A stretch of 48,840 bases of DNA. Source: Oscillospiraceae bacterium. GTDB lineage: Bacteria > Bacillota > Clostridia > Oscillospirales > Oscillospiraceae. The DNA is taken from positions 1-48,840 of the forward strand of contig JAFQZN010000052.1 of NCBI GenBank assembly GCA_017405865.1, written 5' to 3'. Shown here in pieces: positions 14,815 to 23,790 of the stretch. Numbering within the stretch: the stretch's first letter is position 1; each line of letters begins with the position of its first letter. A model generated the notes under the pieces. It had not been told where the DNA came from, made no database searches, and saw only the letters and a program-made list of their open reading frames with translations. The position numbers and the translations under genes are program-made.

Positions 14815-15215
14815 CGTCCGTGTCATTGCGAGGCTGACGCAGTCAGCCGTGGCAATCTGTCCCTATCGACGCGGGACGAGTTGGAATGAATACTGAAGAC
14901 TGAAAAATGAATAACCGTTCAAATGACGTGTCGCTGCGCGACGGATTTGATTTTTTTTCCCAATTCTGTGAATTGGAAAATACCACAATTATTCATTATT
15001 CCTTCTTAAGTTTTCAGTATTCATTATATTTCTCTGCTGCGTGCCATACCTGCAACGGACAGATTGCACCCGCAAGGGGTACGCCGCATCCGTAAGGCGG
15101 CAAGCCGCCAACGGCTGCGCAGCCACGGTTTGCTCCGCAAACCTCGCAATGACAAGGAACGGGGAATTATCTGAAAAAGGGGAGCCGCGTAGGGCGGCGT
15201 TTTTTATGTGGAAAT
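14815..15215. repeat. Intergenic repeat cluster upstream of malQ
   Basis: Contains GTCATTGCGAGG...GTGGCAATCTGTCC (14822-14870), an inverted partner around 15042-15163 (CCATACCTGCAACGGACAGA ... CCTCGCAATGACA), and a GGAGCCGCGTAGGGCGGC unit near 15180 that recurs at 18080 and 35125. The 62-residue frame in the AT-rich middle has no features of a gene. Confidence 0.7.
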
Positions 15216-15270
15216 TCCGGGAAGAATCGTATATAATATCGTATAAGCGACAGAAAGAAAGAGTGATACC

Positions 15271-16743
15271 ATGAGAGCTTCCGGCATTCTGATGCATATT
15301 TCGTCCCTCCCGTCGCCCTACGGCATCGGCACGATGGGAGCGGGAGCCTACCGTTTTGCGGACTTCCTGCATGAGGCGGGACAGCGCTATTGGCAGATCC
15401 TGCCGCTCGGCCCGACCGGCCTCGGCGACAGCCCCTACCAGTCGTGCAGCACCCATGCGGGAAATCCGTATTTTATCGACCCCGACCTGCTGGTTGAGGA
15501 CGGTCTTCTCCTGCCGCAGGAGGCGGCGGAGGTGGCAAACGCCGTGCGCGGCGAGCGCGTGGACTACGGCTTCCAGTATATGACGCGCCTTGACCTGCTC
15601 AAAAAGGCGTTCCGGCGCGGCCGGGACCGCTTCGCGCGGGAGATTGACGATTTCCGCGCGGCGCAGCCGTGGGTCGACGACTACGCGCTGTTCATGGCGG
15701 TCAAGCGCAGCCGCGACATGGCGTCGTGGGCGACGTGGCCGGAGGAGATCCGGCTGCGCAAGCCCGGCGCGGTGCAGACCTACGCGACCGCCCTTGCCGA
15801 CGAGATCCATTTCTTCCGCTTCGTGCAGTTCCTGTTTTTCCGGCAGTGGAACGCGCTGCATGAGTATTGCGCGTCGCTGGGCATCGAGATCATCGGCGAC
15901 CTGCCGATCTACGTCCCCTACGATTCTTGCGACGTGTGGACAAATCCCGAGCTGTTCCAGCTCGATGAAGAGGGAAGACCGACGGCGGTCGCGGGCGTTC
16001 CGCCCGATTGCTTCACCGAGGACGGGCAGCTCTGGGGCAACCCCCTCTACGACTGGGAGAAAATGCGCGCGGACGGCTTCCGTTGGTGGTGCGACCGCGT
16101 CCGTTCCGCAGCCGGGCTGTACGACGTGATCCGCATCGACCACTTCCGGGGTCTGGAGAGCTACTGGAGCGTTCCCTACGGCGACGAAACGGCGCGCAAC
16201 GGCAAGTGGGTCAAGGGGCCGGACAAGGACTTTATCCGCACCCTGCAGCGGGAATTCCCCAATTTGAAGCTGATCGCCGAGGATCTGGGCTTCCTCACGC
16301 CGGAGGTCACGGAGCTGCTGGAGCTGTCCGGCTACCCGGGCATGAAGATTCTGGAATTTGCCTTCGATCCCCGCGAGCCGAGCGACTACCTGCCGCACCG
16401 CTACGTGCGCAACTGCATTTGCTACAGCGGCACGCACGATAACGAGACGCTGGTCAAGTGGTTCGAGGGGCAGGGGGAGGACGTGCTCTCTTACGCCTGC
16501 GAATACCTCGGCGTGACCGACCGGAAGGAGTTGATCTGGGCGATCCTGCGTGCCGGCATGGCGAGCATCGCGGACACCTTCATCGCGCAGCTGCAGGACT
16601 ATCTAGAGCTTGGCGCCGAGGGGCGCATGAACGAGCCTGGCACGTTCGGCTTCCCCAACTGGACGTGGCGCGTCGATGAAACCGCCCTCACGCCGACGCT
16701 GGCAAAGAAAATCGCCCGCCTGACGAAGCTGTATGAACGGTAA
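15271..16743 (+). CDS. malQ: 4-alpha-glucanotransferase (amylomaltase, GH77)
   Basis: Moves alpha-1,4-glucan segments between maltodextrins in the cytoplasm. The 490-residue length is normal for short GH77 enzymes. Start MRASGILMHISSLPSPYGIG is characteristic. Catalytic residues are in place: nucleophile D290 (VIRIDHFRG), acid/base E337 (LIAEDLG) and stabiliser D390 (GTHDNET). Also typical are QILPLGPTG and SPYQ near the N-terminus. It is preceded by a repeat region and followed after 2 nt by a membrane protein gene. No other maltodextrin genes are nearby, so it is probably a stand-alone housekeeping copy. Confidence 0.96.
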   Translation: MRASGILMHISSLPSPYGIGTMGAGAYRFADFLHEAGQRYWQILPLGPTGLGDSPYQSCSTHAGNPYFIDPDLLVEDGLLLPQEAAEVANAVRGERVDYGFQYMTRLDLLKKAFRRGRDRFAREIDDFRAAQPWVDDYALFMAVKRSRDMASWATWPEEIRLRKPGAVQTYATALADEIHFFRFVQFLFFRQWNALHEYCASLGIEIIGDLPIYVPYDSCDVWTNPELFQLDEEGRPTAVAGVPPDCFTEDGQLWGNPLYDWEKMRADGFRWWCDRVRSAAGLYDVIRIDHFRGLESYWSVPYGDETARNGKWVKGPDKDFIRTLQREFPNLKLIAEDLGFLTPEVTELLELSGYPGMKILEFAFDPREPSDYLPHRYVRNCICYSGTHDNETLVKWFEGQGEDVLSYACEYLGVTDRKELIWAILRAGMASIADTFIAQLQDYLELGAEGRMNEPGTFGFPNWTWRVDETALTPTLAKKIARLTKLYER

Positions 16744-16745
16744 AA

Positions 16746-17561
16746 ATGAAACGAAAGCACTATAAAAAAAGGCATAATTCCGCGCCGCGGCTGACCAAGC
16801 TCGACAAGGCGATCTATAACGTAGCGATCGTGCTTTCCGGGGTCATTCTGCTTGCGCTGGTGCTGGCGCTGCTGTTCCTGCGCCGCAGCATCGCCTTTTC
16901 CGATCCTGCAACGGTCGCGCTTGCAGAAACATGGAAACTTTTGCTGCCGATTCCTCTGTTCCTGTTTCTGTTCTTGAGCAGCGTCATTTTCTTGATCGTG
17001 AAGAAGCAGGACAAGGTCGCCATTTTCGGCGACAAGAAGGCGAAATACGCCTGGGGCGAGGAACCGCTTTTCTCCAAAAACAGGCACCCGAAGACGGAGC
17101 GGCAGAAAAAGAAACGCCGCATCGTCCTGACCGCATGGCTTGTCGGGCTGGCGATCTGCCTGCTTCTGGCGGCACCGGGCGTCTTTTCCCGCACGACCTT
17201 GACGGAGGACTATCACCTGCATCATTACAATATGTTCAATGCGCAGGAGGAAGAAGCGCCGGAGCGCTTCGACGCCGTGGAGCTGAAGATCTTTCTTGCT
17301 TCTCATGGCCGATATTCCATTAGGTTTTATTGGACGTTTTCCGTCTCCGTCCGGACGGCGGAGAGCAACCAGACCTTCCGGTATGATGCGTATTCTACGC
17401 GCGGATTGGACGATATGCTCGACTGGGTGGAAGGCGTCGTCGACCGCGCCGAACGCTTCACGGTAAAGCGCGCAGAGCATGCGGAAGGCCTGTTCCGCGA
17501 TCTATCTATGACGGACGAGCAGATCGCGCGCTTCAACGCCCTGCTCGCCCGCAGCGAGTAA
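16746..17561 (+). CDS. Hypothetical membrane protein, 271 aa
   Basis: Not recognised. The N-terminus is very basic (MKRKHYKKRHN). Hydrophobic segments lie at about residues 28-47, 60-80 and 130-150, with a Lys/Arg-rich cytoplasmic loop (PKTERQKKKRR) before the third. A C-terminal domain of about 120 residues follows, likely outside, with a VRTAESNQTFRYDAY core. It begins two bases behind malQ with a weak ribosome site inside malQ, suggesting coupling, though no functional link is evident. Confidence 0.75.
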   Translation: MKRKHYKKRHNSAPRLTKLDKAIYNVAIVLSGVILLALVLALLFLRRSIAFSDPATVALAETWKLLLPIPLFLFLFLSSVIFLIVKKQDKVAIFGDKKAKYAWGEEPLFSKNRHPKTERQKKKRRIVLTAWLVGLAICLLLAAPGVFSRTTLTEDYHLHHYNMFNAQEEEAPERFDAVELKIFLASHGRYSIRFYWTFSVSVRTAESNQTFRYDAYSTRGLDDMLDWVEGVVDRAERFTVKRAEHAEGLFRDLSMTDEQIARFNALLARSE

Positions 17562-17595
17562 TGCAAGGTGCGTTGACAGGCGCAGGAGCGCTGGC

Positions 17596-17621
17596 GTTTA
17601 CCATAATAAAATTATGTAAAC
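17596..17621. repeat. AT-rich palindromic repeat, exact copy
   Basis: GTTTACCATAATAAAATTAT plus GTAAAC; the exact reverse complement occurs at 19651-19676. It lies 35 nt behind the stop of the preceding gene. Confidence 0.75.
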
Positions 17622-17629
17622 CAGAACAA

Positions 17630-18400
17630 TATAGCAAACGCTCCGTTGTCTTGCGGAATATCTCCCGTCCGCGTCATTGCAAGGTCATTTTTTGTGAGCC
17701 TGTCCCGTTCGTGTCATTGCCCGACTTGCTCGGGCAAGCCGTCCCTGTCGTCGTGGGACACTATAACGAATGACCTGCGCGAACGGCTCCCCTGTGTAAG
17801 GGGAGCTGGCACGGCGCAGCCGTGACTAAGGGGTTGTCAACGTCATAGATAAGCGCAATGCTGCGGGGTGGGGCAACAATCCCTCCGTCAAAACCTTCGG
17901 TTTTGCCACCTCCCTCAAGGTGAAATGCCCCGAAGGGGCAAGAGAGGGTGGTCTGGGCCACTACACGAGGGAGGCTTTGGCTCGACCGTAATACGAAAAA
18001 CGTGCCATACCTTCCACGGACAGATTCCCTGCCTGCCTTTGGCAGGCGGGAATGACAGGGACGGAAGATTTCCTGAAGAACGGAGCCGCGTAGGGCGGCA
18101 TGCCCGCATGCCGCCGCGAAAGACGGGAAACGCCCAGAATCGAAGCGTTATTGAAATACGTGCGCAGTTCCTGCGACCACCTCATCCGCCTCGCTGACGC
18201 TCGGCACCTGTCTCGCTGCGGCTCGGTCACCGCGCGGCTCTGACATGCCACCGGCATGTCATTCACTCCCGCGCGGACGCTTCGCTGCCTCAAGGGGAAG
18301 CCTTTGGCCGCGCAGCCACGGTTTGCTCCGCGCAATGACACGGACGGGAATTACCTGAAATCGCTGCCCTGCGCGCGCCTTTCTTCGGTGGAGTGTCTCG
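17630..18400. repeat. Intergenic repeat cluster between malQ operon and dapF
   Basis: An 890-nt stretch without a credible gene. It contains GTCATTGC-type units (17671-17770, 18000-18062, 18268-18345), one GCTCCCCTGTGTAAGGGGAG unit with its CCCTCCGTC...GCCACCTCCCTCAAGG partner (17785-17945), and a GGAGCCGCGTAGGGCGGC hairpin unit (18080-18118). Open frames here are products of repeat base composition. Confidence 0.75.
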
Positions 18401-18409
18401 CATTGATAG

Positions 18410-18449
18410 AACGGCAGGGGCGCCGGACGGGCGCTCCTGCCGTTTTTTC
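18410..18449. terminator. Hairpin terminator downstream of dapF
   Basis: AACGGCAGG and CCTGCCGTT arms with an inner GGCGCC/GGGCGC stem form a long hairpin, with six T on the plus strand. It lies 5 nt beyond the dapF stop and probably ends dapF transcripts on the minus strand as well. Confidence 0.65.
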
Positions 18450-18454
18450 TGTTT

Positions 18455-19249
18455 CTATATCTCGATCTCGCCGGTGAAGACGAGGCACGCTTCGCCGGTC
18501 AGGTCGATGCCGAGGGGCGTTTCTGGTATTATGTCAACCTCGAGCAGCCCGCCGTCGTTTTGGATTCTCGTTCCCTTCCCGCTGACAAGTCCGCGCAGGG
18601 TCAGCGCCGCTGCGGTCGCGCCGTTGCCGGTGCCGCAGGCAAGCGTGAAGTCCTCCACGCCGCGCTCGTAGGTCAGCAGGCGCAGAGCGTTCTCCCCCGT
18701 CAGCATGCAGAGGTTGATGTTCGCGCCGCGCGGGAACTCCGGCGCGTAACGCACCTTCCGCGCAAGCTGCCGCAGGCTCTCGCGATCCTGCGAAAGATCG
18801 GTCACGATCACCGCGTGCGGAATGCCCGGATCGCCAAGCTCCAGATAGTCGCAGGTCACGCCCGCCGCGACGGTTTGCAGGCGGACGTTCCGCGGCGGAT
18901 TGAGCCGCACGCGGTAACGGTTATCGTCCACCCGTGTTCCGATCACGAGCCCGGCGGGCGTCTCGATGCGCTGCTCGTCGCCGGAAAGCCCGAAATCGTG
19001 GCAGAATTTACTGATGCACCGCGCGCCGTTGCCGCACATCTCGGCGGTCGAGCCGTCGTTGTTGTAAAACAGCATTTTACAGTCGCCGCCGCGCGTCGGA
19101 CGCTCGACCAGCATCAGACCGTCCGCGCCGACTCCGAAATGCCGGTCGCATAGCCGCTTCGCCAGCTCCGGCGCGTTCGTCACCGTCTGTTCGCGGCAGT
19201 CCAGCAGGATAAAATCGTTCCCCGCGCCGCAGTATTTATAGAATCTCAT
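18455..19249 (-). CDS. dapF: Diaminopimelate epimerase
   Basis: Converts LL- to meso-diaminopimelate for lysine and peptidoglycan. The 264-residue protein has both catalytic cysteines: C72 in EMCGNGAR and C205 in ACGTGNG. The start MRFYKYCGAGNDFILLD is the conserved N-terminus. It is transcribed toward the 18.4-kb terminator and is separated from thrC, on the same strand, by a 436-nt repeat region, so it is probably expressed on its own. It fits functionally with lysC and asd a few kb away. Confidence 0.96.
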   Translation of the reverse strand: MRFYKYCGAGNDFILLDCREQTVTNAPELAKRLCDRHFGVGADGLMLVERPTRGGDCKMLFYNNDGSTAEMCGNGARCISKFCHDFGLSGDEQRIETPAGLVIGTRVDDNRYRVRLNPPRNVRLQTVAAGVTCDYLELGDPGIPHAVIVTDLSQDRESLRQLARKVRYAPEFPRGANINLCMLTGENALRLLTYERGVEDFTLACGTGNGATAAALTLRGLVSGKGTRIQNDGGLLEVDIIPETPLGIDLTGEACLVFTGEIEI

Positions 19250-19270
19250 AGGCTTCGCCTCCGTGTTGAG

Positions 19271-19676
19271 GTTAACATAATATTATTATGGTAAACGCGT
19301 GGCAGGTCTTCGGATACGCGGGTATCCGGACTCCCGACCGCCGCATCATTGCGATACCGGTGCGACACTGGACGCGGCAATCCGTGCGCTGCATCATGAT
19401 ATTTGCACAGTATCACGCGCTTCGCTCTCGTTTCTGTCATTCCCCGGCGCAGCGCGCCGAGGGAATCTGTCCGTGTCGACTTCGTACACTTTCCCGTAAT
19501 ACGGTGCAAGTACCATAACTGCAACGGACAGATTGCCACGGTCGCATACGCGACCTCGCAATGACACCGTTGATCGGACAATCCCGCATGCCGTGTCCCA
19601 CATTCCGAATCCCGCATGCCGAATATTTGCTTGCATTATCAACACTGCTGGTTTACATAATTTTATTATGGTAAAC
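19271..19676. repeat. Two AT-rich palindromes enclosing GTCATTGC repeats
   Basis: Between dapF and thrC, two copies of the 26-nt AT-rich palindrome (19271-19296, degenerate; 19651-19676, exact) lie in the same orientation. Between them are GTCATTCCCCGGCGC...CTGTCC and CAACGGACAGATTGCCACGG...CGCAATGACA units. One palindrome copy lies 10 nt behind the thrC stop, the other 22 nt upstream of dapF. No gene is supported. Confidence 0.7.
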
Positions 19677-19685
19677 TATCCGCTT

Positions 19686-21134
19686 CTATTTCCAGTGCTC
19701 CACCTTACCGAGGACGTATGCCTGCATCGCCTCGCGGTCGATGACATCGGTGTGGCGCACCGGCTTGGAGCGCAGGGTCGCCAGACCCTGCGGGACGGGT
19801 ACGCCGGTCAGCGTGTGCAGGCGATCCATGATTTCAAATTCGTCGCCGCTCGCGTCGCCGCCGATCGCGGACAGCACCGCCGCCGGGAATTTATACGGCG
19901 AGGCGGTGGACAGGACGACCACGGGCGCGCCGCTCTCGTATCCCTCTGCGACCTTCCACGCGACCGCCGTGTGCGTATCCATGAGGTAGCCGTGCTCCTT
20001 CCAGACCCTGCCAATCGTCTCCTTCGTCTCTACGTCGTCGCAGCAGCCGCAGCCGAACTCACCGTGCAGCTTTTCCAGCATCGCATCGGAAACGGTGTAG
20101 GCGCCCTGCTCGTTGAGGTCGCGCATGTAGCCTGCGACCTCGTTCTCGTCCTCACACAGAAGATACAGAAGCCGCTCCAGATTGCTGGACACCAGAATAT
20201 CCATTGACGGGGAGATCGTCTTATAGAACGGTCTGCGGCGGTCGTAAACGCCGGTGCGCAGGAAGTCCGTCAGCACGTCGTTGCGGTTGGAGGCGCAGAC
20301 CAGCCTGCCGACCGGCAGCCCCATCCGCTTGGCAAGATACCCCGCCAGAATGTCGCCGAAGTTGCCCGTCGGCACGACGTAGTCCACTTGATCGCCCTCG
20401 TGAATGCGCCCGCTGCGCAGCAGGTTGGCATACGCCTTGAAATAGTAGACCACCTGCGGAGCAAGTCTGCCGATGTTGATGGAGTTGGCAGAGGACAGCC
20501 GCACACCGCTGCCCTCGGGCAGTCCGGCGGCGAAAATCCGCTTCACGCCGGTCTGCGTGTCGTCAAAATTGCCGCGCACCGCGCAGACGCAGACGTTTTC
20601 GCCCTCCTGCGTGACCATCTGCGCCTTCTGCACCTTGGAGACGCCCGCGTCGGGATAGAAGACGATGATCTTCGTCCCCGGCACGTCGCGGAAGCCTGCC
20701 AGCGCCGCTTTGCCGGTATCGCCGGAGGTTGCAGTGAGGATCAGGATCTCGTCCCTTACGCCCTCCTGCGCCCTTGCCGCCGTGATGAGCTGCGGAAGCA
20801 TCGACAGGGCGACGTCCTTGAACGCGGAGGTCGGCCCACGGAACAGCTCCAGCACGTAGCGGCTGCCGACCTTGACCAGCGGCGTCAGCTCGTCCGTCTC
20901 GAATTTTCCTGTATAGGCGCGGCGCACCAGCGCCGGCATATCGTCGAAATCGGGAAGCAGCGCGCCGAGAATGGCCTCGGCCATGCCGAAGGCGTTCTGC
21001 TGCAGTGTGCCGCGCCAGTCGAAGGAGCCAAAGTCCTTCGTGATGAACAGGCCGCCGTCGTCGGCAAGGCCCTGCAGGACCGCTGCCGTGGAGCTTGCCG
21101 TGATTTTCGCGTTTCTCGTGCTCTGATAGTTCAT
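19686..21134 (-). CDS. thrC: Threonine synthase
   Basis: Pyridoxal-phosphate enzyme that makes threonine from O-phosphohomoserine. The 482-residue length fits the longer class of ThrC. The N-terminus NYQSTRN with FPED-like GLADDGGLF is typical, and K106 in PTSAFKDVALSML is the expected PLP lysine. The motifs SGDTGKAAL and VPTGNFGDILAGY bind cofactor phosphate. The start at 21134 has a GGAGG site; the longer upstream frame reads through the promoter and is rejected. It is divergent from hom with overlapping promoters. Confidence 0.95.
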   Translation of the reverse strand: MNYQSTRNAKITASSTAAVLQGLADDGGLFITKDFGSFDWRGTLQQNAFGMAEAILGALLPDFDDMPALVRRAYTGKFETDELTPLVKVGSRYVLELFRGPTSAFKDVALSMLPQLITAARAQEGVRDEILILTATSGDTGKAALAGFRDVPGTKIIVFYPDAGVSKVQKAQMVTQEGENVCVCAVRGNFDDTQTGVKRIFAAGLPEGSGVRLSSANSINIGRLAPQVVYYFKAYANLLRSGRIHEGDQVDYVVPTGNFGDILAGYLAKRMGLPVGRLVCASNRNDVLTDFLRTGVYDRRRPFYKTISPSMDILVSSNLERLLYLLCEDENEVAGYMRDLNEQGAYTVSDAMLEKLHGEFGCGCCDDVETKETIGRVWKEHGYLMDTHTAVAWKVAEGYESGAPVVVLSTASPYKFPAAVLSAIGGDASGDEFEIMDRLHTLTGVPVPQGLATLRSKPVRHTDVIDREAMQAYVLGKVEHWK

Positions 21135-21194
21135 AATAACCTCCGCGCGCCGGAAATCCGCGCATAAGATAAGAGTTTTTGCTGATTTTTGTGC

Positions 21195-21242
21195 TTGCGT
21201 TTTTCTTTTGTATATGATATACTGTTTTTCAAGAAAATGCAA
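21195..21242. promoter_or_regulatory. Overlapping divergent promoters of thrC and hom
   Basis: Plus strand: TTGCGT (21195-21200), 17 nt, TATACT (21218-21223). Minus strand: TTGCAT (21237-21242), 17 nt, TATCAT (21214-21219). The two -10 boxes overlap by two bases, so RNA polymerase can probably hold only one at a time. Confidence 0.65.
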
Positions 21243-21267
21243 GTGTTTTTCTACGGCGGACACTTGC
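21239..21267 (+). promoter_or_regulatory. Perfect 8-bp inverted repeat in the hom leader
   Basis: GCAAGTGT and ACACTTGC are separated by 13 nt in the 5' leader of hom. There is no T-run, so it is not a terminator. It could be an operator or leader hairpin. No leader peptide or T-box features were seen. Confidence 0.4.
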
Positions 21268-21288
21268 CCTTGAAAGAAGGCGTTTTGA

Positions 21289-22446
21289 ATGAGCAATCTC
21301 GGCAAAATGAGGATCGCGCTGCTGGGCCTCGGCACGGTCGGCTACGGCGTTTACGACTTTATCCGCCGCCGCAGCGACATGGAGGTCGCCTGCGCGATGA
21401 GTCTGGTCGTGCCGGACGGCGTGACCTGCCCGATCGTGAAGAACATCGAGGACATCTACGCTGACGAGACGATCGACACCGTGGTGGAGGTCATCGGCGG
21501 GCTGCACCCTGCCTACGAGTGGGTCAAGGGCGCGCTGCAGGCGGGCAAGAACGTCATCACCGCGAACAAGCTGCTGATTGCGAAGCACTACGCCGAGCTG
21601 GTCGGCCTTGCCAAGGAGAAGGGCGTCGCCCTGCGCTGCACGGCGGCGGCAGGCGGCGGCATCCCGTGGCTGACCAGTCTGAAGCGCTGCGCCGATCAGG
21701 AGCCGGTCATCCGCATCAGCGGCATCATGAACGGCACGACGAACTTCATTCTCGACACCATGCACCGCACCGGCGGCAGCTTCTCTGAAGCACTGGCCGA
21801 GGCGCAGCGTCTGGGCTACGCGGAGGCAGATCCCGCCGACGATCTCAACGGCGCGGACATCCGCCGCAAGCTCGTCATTTCCGCCAACATCGGCTACGGC
21901 TGTGTGCTGGACGAGGACGAGGTCGCCGTGGAGGGCATCGAGCATATCACCGACGCCGACGTCGCCGTGTTCCGCCGCATGGGCAGGGTGTGCAAGCTGA
22001 TTGCCGCCTCGCGCAAGCTGGAGGGCGGCATCGCCGCCTACATCGAGCCTGCGCTCATGCTGCCGTCTACGCCGGAGTCCGCCATTCCGACGAACTACAA
22101 CCTGATCTCCCTGACGGGCAAGCACATCGGCAAGCAGAGCTTCTACGGGCAGGGCGCAGGCCGCTATCCTACGGCATATAATGTCCTGCAGGACTGCGTC
22201 GACGTGCAAGGCGGCATTCGCGGCTTCTACACCGACCAGCTCGCGCCGGCGCACGTGGACAATTCCACCATCATCCGCCCCTACTACGTCCGCACCGACG
22301 GCGTGGATAAGTGGCTGCAGAGCCGGGTGGATAAGATCCTCGACTGCGGCATCATCACCAAGCCCGTCTCCGTGCCGGAGATCCACGGCTGGGCGAAGAA
22401 CCGCAGAAAAACCGATCCCGATTGCTTCATCGCGTCGCTGCGGTAA
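21289..22446 (+). CDS. hom: Homoserine dehydrogenase, short form
   Basis: Reduces aspartate semialdehyde to homoserine. An N-terminal Rossmann motif LLGLGTVGYG lies at residues about 11-20, followed by the NKLL and GGGIP region and the conserved GIMNGTTNFIL signature; GQGAGRYPTAYNV is near residue 290. The 385-residue length is shorter than forms with a C-terminal ACT domain (about 430), so threonine feedback through that domain is probably absent. First gene of hom-lysC-asd. The annotated ATG is preceded by GAAAGAAGG, a modest site; an ATG at residue 7 (MRIALLG) is possible. Confidence 0.94.
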   Translation: MSNLGKMRIALLGLGTVGYGVYDFIRRRSDMEVACAMSLVVPDGVTCPIVKNIEDIYADETIDTVVEVIGGLHPAYEWVKGALQAGKNVITANKLLIAKHYAELVGLAKEKGVALRCTAAAGGGIPWLTSLKRCADQEPVIRISGIMNGTTNFILDTMHRTGGSFSEALAEAQRLGYAEADPADDLNGADIRRKLVISANIGYGCVLDEDEVAVEGIEHITDADVAVFRRMGRVCKLIAASRKLEGGIAAYIEPALMLPSTPESAIPTNYNLISLTGKHIGKQSFYGQGAGRYPTAYNVLQDCVDVQGGIRGFYTDQLAPAHVDNSTIIRPYYVRTDGVDKWLQSRVDKILDCGIITKPVSVPEIHGWAKNRRKTDPDCFIASLR

Positions 22447-22467
22447 ATACAGAGCAAGGAGAATCCC

Positions 22468-23781
22468 ATGTTGAAAGTTTTGAAATTCGGCGGCACCTCG
22501 ATGGCGGACGCGCAGCAGTACCGGAAGGTACGCGACATCGTCCGCGCCGATCCCGAGCGCCGCGTGGTCGTCGTGTCAGCCGCAGGCAAGCGGTTTTCCG
22601 GCGACAATAAGATCACCGATCTGCTCTATCTGTGCCATGCGCATTTGCAGTACGGCGTATCGTTCGACAGCATTTTTGACACGATCCGCGACCGCTACCT
22701 CGCCATCCGTGACGAGCTGGGTCTGCAGACCGATCTGGAGCGCGAATTTGACGCGCTCAAGCAGAAGATGCAGACCGGCATTTCCCGCGAGGAGCTGGTC
22801 TCGCGCGGCGAGTACTTCTCGGCGCTTCTGATGGCGGAGTACTTGGGCTTCGATTTCATCGACGCGTCGCAGTGGCTCTTCTTCCGCTACGACGGCACGG
22901 TCGATCAGGAAAAGTCCTATCCGGCGCTGCGCGCCCTCGTCACCGAGAAGGGCGCGGTCATCCCCGGCTTCTACGGGCTCATGCCCGACGGCAAGGTGCG
23001 CACGCTGACGCGCGGCGGCTCGGACATCACGGGCGCGCTGGCGGCGGCGGCGCTGAACGCGAGCGTCTATGAAAACTGGACGGACGTCTCCGGCATTCTG
23101 ATGGCGGACCCGCGCATCGTCGACAACCCGAAGACGATCGAGCGCGCTACCTACAGCGAGCTGCGGCAGCTTTCCTACAGCGGCGCGCAGGTGCTGCACG
23201 AAATGACGGTCTTCCCCGTCCGCGAGAAGAACATCCCGCTGAACATCCGCAACACCAACGACCCCGACCACCCCGGCACGCTGATCTCCGACGAGTTTGT
23301 CGATCAGAAAAACAACCAGCGCTTCATCACCGGCATCGCGGGCAAGAAGGACTTTTCCATCGTCACGATCTCCAAAAAGGGCATGGCGGGCGCGGTCGGT
23401 ACGCTGCGCGCCATCGTGGAGATCTTCGAGGACAACACCGTGCCGATCTGCTACACGCCGACCGGCATCGACGTGATCTCCCTCGTCGTCCCGACCGAGA
23501 AGCTCACCCCGCATCTGTACACCGTCACCGACGAGCTGCGCTCGAAGGTCCACCCCGACAGCATCAAGGTCGCGGACAACATCGCGATCGTCGCCGCCGT
23601 CGGCAGAAAAATGGCGTACCGCGCCGGTACCTCCGGCAAGATCTTCGCCGCCCTCGGCGAGCAGGGCATCAACATCCGTATGATCTCGCAGGGTCCGGAC
23701 GAGCTGAACATCCTCGTCGGCGTGGACGAAAAGGACTACGCCGCCACCATCCGTGTCCTCTATGACGCATTTGTAAAGTGA
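22468..23781 (+). CDS. lysC: Aspartate kinase
   Basis: Phosphorylates aspartate, the entry step to lysine, threonine and methionine. The 437-residue protein begins VLKFGGTSMADA, the nucleotide-binding signature. LTRGGSDITGALAAAALNA and the YENWTDVSGI segment complete the kinase core, and two ACT domains follow from about residue 290 (SIVTISKKGMAGAVG, then FAALGEQGINIRMISQG), the usual site of feedback control. A CAAGGAG site precedes the start, 21 nt behind hom. Confidence 0.95.
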   Translation: MLKVLKFGGTSMADAQQYRKVRDIVRADPERRVVVVSAAGKRFSGDNKITDLLYLCHAHLQYGVSFDSIFDTIRDRYLAIRDELGLQTDLEREFDALKQKMQTGISREELVSRGEYFSALLMAEYLGFDFIDASQWLFFRYDGTVDQEKSYPALRALVTEKGAVIPGFYGLMPDGKVRTLTRGGSDITGALAAAALNASVYENWTDVSGILMADPRIVDNPKTIERATYSELRQLSYSGAQVLHEMTVFPVREKNIPLNIRNTNDPDHPGTLISDEFVDQKNNQRFITGIAGKKDFSIVTISKKGMAGAVGTLRAIVEIFEDNTVPICYTPTGIDVISLVVPTEKLTPHLYTVTDELRSKVHPDSIKVADNIAIVAAVGRKMAYRAGTSGKIFAALGEQGINIRMISQGPDELNILVGVDEKDYAATIRVLYDAFVK

Positions 23782-23790
23782 GGCAGAAGC

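Noticed and set aside
14207-14826. Long open frames of nearly 200 codons on both strands
   Set aside because: They run across the 159-bp tandem repeat; their repeats in protein simply mirror the DNA period, with no ribosome site or known domain.
21135-21288. T-box or amino-acid leader peptide in front of hom or thrC
   Set aside because: The leaders are too short and lack a T-box sequence, an antiterminator pair and a run of Thr or Ile codons.
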